This document shows, piece by piece, positions 59,302 through 64,000 of a stretch of 64,000 nt of DNA. The translations under genes were made by a program, and so were the position numbers. Under the pieces are notes generated by a model, which was given only the letters and a program-made list of their open reading frames with translations, did no database searches and was not told where the DNA came from. The stretch is from contig OY987246.1 in assembly GCA_963920765.1 (NCBI GenBank), forward strand, positions 18,782,868-18,846,867, written 5' to 3'. How positions within the stretch are numbered: the stretch's first letter is position 1; every line of letters begins with the position of its first letter. Source of the DNA: Ulota crispa (Eukaryota; Streptophyta; Bryopsida; Orthotrichales; Orthotrichaceae).

Positions 59302-60754
59302 AAGGCATTAGAAAAGGTTAGTTTGGGATTACTCATTTCTTGGATTCTTTTGCTTCATTATGATTTGAACTTGGTGTAAACCAAAAGTATTGAGGAAGAG
59401 CTTTCGGCGAGTTAGATACTGGATTTTGTTTCAAGTATAAGAATTTGCCGGTGACAGTGTGTTTGGCATTGGCAACATCTGTTCTGGATCCTAGATTAGG
59501 CTAGTACTGCTTTTGTATCTATGTTTGGAAGAACCGGTATAGCGTAATGGCCATGAGAGGAGAATTGGTGTGTAATCAGTAATTGTGGAAATCAACCAGC
59601 GGCTAAACTATGAGATGAAAGTTTGAGCGCTTGTTTTAGTTGGAAGGAAGGTATTTTTTTTCTCCAAAGATATGGAGGATTTTTGGTTTTTGTGGACAGA
59701 CACAATACATGTATGGTTCTGTGAGCTTGGCACAAAGTTACAGAGCTCAAATATTAGTTCAATTGTGGTACATGCTTTGAACTTTACACCATGGATGATT
59801 CTTGCTATGGTTATTCTAAATTCTGTTGCATGGTGTGTTGCTGTGAAATGTGGATCTTATAAGTTGAAATAAGGAATAAAGTCAAATTGATCCCCAATCA
59901 CATGGTGTAATCCTCGTGTTGCCAACGCCATCCAGTTCTAGACATAATCAGATGTTGGTAGAGATCTTTGATCCAACGTTTCTTTGAGAACATGGTTCTT
60001 TGGTGAGGACCTGATGTACATACTTTGTAAAGCTATCAGAGATGAGTGAATAAACTCAATTTCCATTTCACATTACAGTATATTTGTTAGCACACAAATG
60101 TCTTTTGGTATGTGTCTTGCTTTGCTATTGAGAGGGTTTTTGAGTCGTAGAATGTGAGTTGCTGTTCAACATTACTAGAGTTGTGTAATTCATGATCCAA
60201 GCTCTAAGGTACATAGCTAGAAAAGCGACACTTTAATGGCTGATCTGCCTTTCCATGGGCATTTTGAGACATGGGCATTTTGAGACCAGAAGAGTAAAAA
60301 AAAAGCAAATACACCATGACACTAAAACAATTAACTTTTCGTTTAAAAGAAAGTCTGCTGGCAGAAATTCATCAGGGCATACTACTATTATTCATCAAGG
60401 AGGTGGATTGAAGCCTTTGCATTGGAAAAGTTCCCTCTAATTTTCAGATAAAGAAAAATGGATGTCAAATGTAACATTATTTTTTTCATTTTTTTCTTGA
60501 AGCATTATTAAATAGTTGATGAATTTTCAAAGTTTTTTTGTAGTAGGCACACCTATTTGTGATTTTAGGTCTCCCATAAACCATTCCTTTACAACTTCTA
60601 AAGAGATGAGGTGAAATCAAGGAGCATGATTGGCTCTTGTAGTAAAATTCAACTTTTCTTCTACGGCTAAAGAGGGTCCATTCAAGAACCACTTCATACC
60701 CATTCTTGAGCTACCTATTGGATGCTTTTCATGAAAGGGGACGCAATTCAAGTT
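59302..60754. other. unassigned intergenic DNA
   Basis: Possibly old 3-prime sequence of the F-box locus at the left. A stretch around 60490-60640 resembles, inverted, the sequence around 53095-53190, a further dispersed repeat. No gene seen. Confidence 0.35.
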
Positions 60755-61015
60755 GGGGTGTAACTTTTAGTGATCCGTTATACTTTATTATTAACCACCA
60801 CATGAGAGAGGAATACATGCACAAAGTGATTTACATTGAATGTTTTTGGCAAAAAACCAACAGAGGAGAGGGATATAGCCATACAGGTGTAAAGTGGTAG
60901 ACACTAAATCCTTCTACATAACGGAGGACCAATAGGGGAGAGAGATTTATGCGGAAAACGGTTTACATTGAGACTTTACTTTGAATTGTTGCCTCCATTG
61001 GTACAACGGGTATCT
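60755..61015 (+). repeat. dispersed repeat P, copy 2
   Basis: It matches 54320-54560 (for example TATTAACCACCACATGAGAG). The copy is diverged and has small insertions. Confidence 0.65.
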
Positions 61016-62682
61016 CAACTCGTTTTGCAAGAAAAAGATGCAACACTACTGATATGTTCTTTTTTTAAGCTTCCCGTGTGCATTTCAAAAGGTTCCAAAA
61101 GGTCGATGAGTAGTCAATTTTACGCAGTGTCCAAGGAGGTTTTTAAAAAAACTCAATACATTTCCAAGTCTTTTTTGGTTCACTTGGTTTTATTTTATTT
61201 TATTGGTCATGGCCTAGACATGTATTTTTTGGTCAGCCAATAAACTCTTTTTTTTCACTCGTTGGATTTCTTAAGTTTAGGAAATTAGTTTAGTTGAAAT
61301 CTGAATTTCAGTGTATTATATCAGATTTTTTGCTTTTTACAAATGTTGCAAAAAGATCCACTTTTTGCTTACCATGTGAATGACATAGCAAAACAACACA
61401 ATGATCAAGGCAACAACAACCTAACAATCAAGCAAGTAATTGGTACACACACATGGATCCAAAAACCTAGTTTGTGGTGCCCAATGCGGTTTATGTGGAG
61501 CACTTTTTGGGAGCGCAGACCCATACGTGTGAGAGGTCAGACTCACGTATGGGACCCCTTCCAAACCCAAATCTGGCTGCAAGATTATTAGCGGGGTAAT
61601 CAAGGCAAGGGGAGGGGGGAGGCAAAAAGCGGCCGCAACTACCAGCTTACGGGTGCATGTGCTTCTTTGGGACCAAAAAAGAGCCCTGTTAGCTCCGCAC
61701 TGCTGGACCAATTTATGCCCACATGTGCATGGGCCAAATCAAGCTACCCCCAAGCTCCAACCAATGTAAACTTCTTGTTGACTTGTATTGTTTAAATATC
61801 CTTAGTTGGATTTGAACCAGGTCAAGTTCTACCATCTTGGGACCATTCAATCTTCAAACAATGTTTGGATTATAAATTGAAAGTCCACACATTTTTCAAA
61901 GTCTAGTTAGTACATGAGTTGGGAGTCAAGATTTGGGCTTCCAAAATTAGGATTTACACATGAGCACAATGTGTCCACTAAGAATTGGTGCACCAAGTGC
62001 AGCTCTTATCCCATCAATCATCACCCACTCACCCTCTCACTTACCCATTCACCCACCGGGCCACTTTACTCTTGTTTCTTGTTTTTTTTTAGTTTTTGAA
62101 CTTTAGCATTGTGTAATTGCTTGTGAGAGTGAGTTAAAATTTAGGTTTGGCAAGATTTTGATAGAATCTACCCTCATTTGGACATTTAGGAGGAGATGAT
62201 GTTCTTTTCACATGTTCAAAAAACATTTGATATTTGTGTAGAAGGTAGGAAAATATCCTTATCATGGAAATGTTCATAAGTTGATTTTCCACAATTTCAC
62301 ATTTCATATGGTCCATTTCCTCATTTACAAGTGCAAGTTTGGCTAAATTTCCTAAAGATGAAATTGTAACTTGACTGATTTCCTAAAGCCATGTTTTTAT
62401 GGTCGGAAGCAAATCCACCAACTTTCATTTTATTTTGGCAATCCTCAAAAAAAGTTGGCTGACTTGTAACTTTAAGTCGGTTCTCCCCAGACTATGGTTT
62501 CACGTACTAGTGGAGAATGTGGAGATGCTCTTATGCTCGCATATTTACTCAGGGTATTTAGGTGGGGTCTACACTCTACAGTGAGCGCTCTGACATTCTT
62601 GTAACCCTAACTAGCAAGACCATACTTGTTAATTTGGGAAAAAACGTACAAAGTGGGACTTCTGACTTCTTCTTTTTCCGAA
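61016..62682. other. unassigned intergenic DNA
   Basis: Short open frames only. Around 61519-61554 an inverted repeat (CCATACGTG and TCACGTATGG) can form a small hairpin. GC content rises at 61440-61760 without gene structure. Confidence 0.35.
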
Positions 62683-62912
62683 AAATGCCATATTCATTAA
62701 ATTGGGAGTTTGTTAATTGTTTTCCAATGAAATGAGATATATATTTTCTAGAAATATGTTTTTTTTGGACAAAAAGTTCATTAACTTCTGAAATTCTGGA
62801 CATTTAACTAGGTTCAAGATGACCTCCTTAATTAAATTAAAGTGGCTATTTTGGATTTAGGTGAGGTACAAAATGGTGCCCATCGTTTTCCTAAATTAAC
62901 GAATATGACGTT
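62683..62912. mobile_element. MITE family G-like, diverged
   Basis: Ends AAATGCCATATTCATTAAAT and TTAACGAATATGACGTTT pair like those of 63175-63438. The interior is different from that copy. Confidence 0.6.
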
Positions 62913-63174
62913 TAGCTAGCTAGCATGCTTGCATTCCAGGCAAGGATTCTTTGAACAAGTGCTCTCCAAGTGTTGATACGACAGAAATTACGCCTGTGAC
63001 AGGTCAGTAATGAGCTTGGTGTGCAGTTTCTTGATAAGAATCAAGAAAAATGTACTATACTTGTTATGCGAAGCCAATATCCTTAACATTTTGCTCACTT
63101 TGACTGTTTATTTGCGCAGATCTGGAAGGAATTATTTCACCGTTTACAGTGGAAAATTGTCTAATTGAGCAAAG
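62913..63174 (+). repeat. tandem duplication unit 1
   Basis: It matches 63439-63720 closely (shared AAGTGCTCTCCAAGTGTTGA and TGAGCTTGGTGTGCAGTTTC). No conserved open frame was noted; the origin is unknown. Confidence 0.75.
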
Positions 63175-63438
63175 AACGCCATATTCGTTAAATTAGGAAA
63201 ATGTAATTCCCAAATTGAACTTCACTTAAACCCAAAAAGTTACCTTAAACCAGATTCAAAGGTATCAGATTTAATCTGAGTCACTAAGATTTTCTCTCTT
63301 GCAAATTTCTCCTCTTAAGTGAGGACACGTGTACCAAAAAAATGTTGCTTAAACCTAGAACTGCGTTTAAGGTGATCACCTTAAAGTTTCAAAAATTCCA
63401 AATTTGAACATAGTTCCCAAATTAACGAATATGACGTT
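63175..63438 (+). mobile_element. MITE family G (264 bp) with 4-bp duplication AAAG
   Basis: It begins AACGCCATATTCGTTAAATT and ends AATTAACGAATATGACGTT. AAAG lies on both sides. The interior shares blocks with 49691-49944. Confidence 0.75.
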
Positions 63439-63720
63439 AAAGCGTGCTATTCTTGAAACCCTCGCTAGCTAGCGTGCATGCATTCCATGCAAAGAATCCT
63501 TTGAACAAGTGCTCTCCAAGTGTTGATACGAGAGAAATTACGCTTGTGACAAGTCAGTGATGAGCTTGGTGTGCAGTTTCTTGATGAGAATCAAGAAAAA
63601 GTATTATTCTTGTTACGTGAAGCCAATATCCTTGAACATTTTGCTCACTTTGACTATCTTTATGCGCAAATCTGGAAGGAATTTGTTCACTGTTTGAAGG
63701 GGAAAATTGTCTGATTGAGG
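63439..63720 (+). repeat. tandem duplication unit 2
   Basis: Second copy of the unit at 62913-63174, separated from it by the MITE. Differences are mostly substitutions. Confidence 0.75.
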
Positions 63721-64000
63721 AAAACGAGCTATTTTTGTGATTAAGGAATGAGAGAGAGGGAGGATCGAAAGATTTGCTTAGTAAAATTCACTTATAAAAT
63801 CTACGTCTATTTCAATTGAGCAAAGTATAGATCCTACACCGAAAGTGTTCGTTAGTTAAATCTCTTTCTTTAACTTACCAAAGGATGAACTGAATTATGC
63901 CGTTTCTATGTTCTTTCGTATTCTTGCTTGCAAGTATTAAAGAAAGATTTCCTTGTTTAATCTGTATTTTCATGGCGTAATTTCATACTGCAGTGACGAA
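63721..64000. other. unassigned sequence at the window end
   Basis: AT-rich, no open frame of note; a gene may begin beyond the edge. Confidence 0.3.

Overview
The window looks like nuclear DNA from a land plant. One complete gene encodes a plant-type SR splicing factor (SR34/SR30/SF2-like), with many small GT-AG introns and a telo-box-like AAACCCTAA upstream of its start. A second gene encodes a plant C2H2 zinc-finger factor with the [10 protein letters not shown] signature. A third locus is a decayed F-box gene. Background DNA is strongly AT-rich and gene-poor, while the genes are clearly GC-richer. I cannot name the species; a non-flowering plant is possible, but that is only a guess.

Layout: 0.3-31.6 kb is dominated by short DNA transposons (MITEs and foldback elements), many nested. 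The zinc-finger gene sits at 25.9-28.4 kb on the minus strand. From 31.6 to 40.7 kb there are dispersed repeats and unassigned AT-rich DNA. The SR gene occupies about 40.9-45.9 kb on the plus strand and has one MITE-like element in its last coding intron. From 46 to 57.3 kb there are more foldback elements and duplicated segments. The F-box pseudogene is at 57.8-59.3 kb on the plus strand. The last few kb hold a local tandem duplication interleaved with MITEs. I saw no intact tRNA, no rRNA, no CRISPR array and no recognisable LTR retrotransposon coding region.

The most striking content is a family of about 15 elements with termini like TTAACCCCTAAAGGACCA, flanked by a 4-bp target duplication that is usually TTAA, once TTAG and once CTAG. 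In two cases a related repeat elsewhere in the window shows the uninterrupted target, so the insertions and their duplications can be read directly. CCC-starting termini with a TTAA target are the hallmark of the piggyBac superfamily, which to my knowledge is not a well-documented group in land plants; no transposase for it lies here. The window also holds a decayed Tc1-type (FQQDNA/PWPAQS) transposase gene with its terminal repeats, a 2.1-kb Harbinger-type foldback, a nearly perfect 528-bp palindromic MITE, CACTA-type and hAT-type MITEs, and one foldback core shared by three different elements.

The two intact genes are unrelated: one is a pre-mRNA splicing regulator, the other a probable transcriptional repressor with a C-terminal EAR-like LxLxL motif. 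Nothing suggests they work together. All coordinates and comparisons were made by eye.
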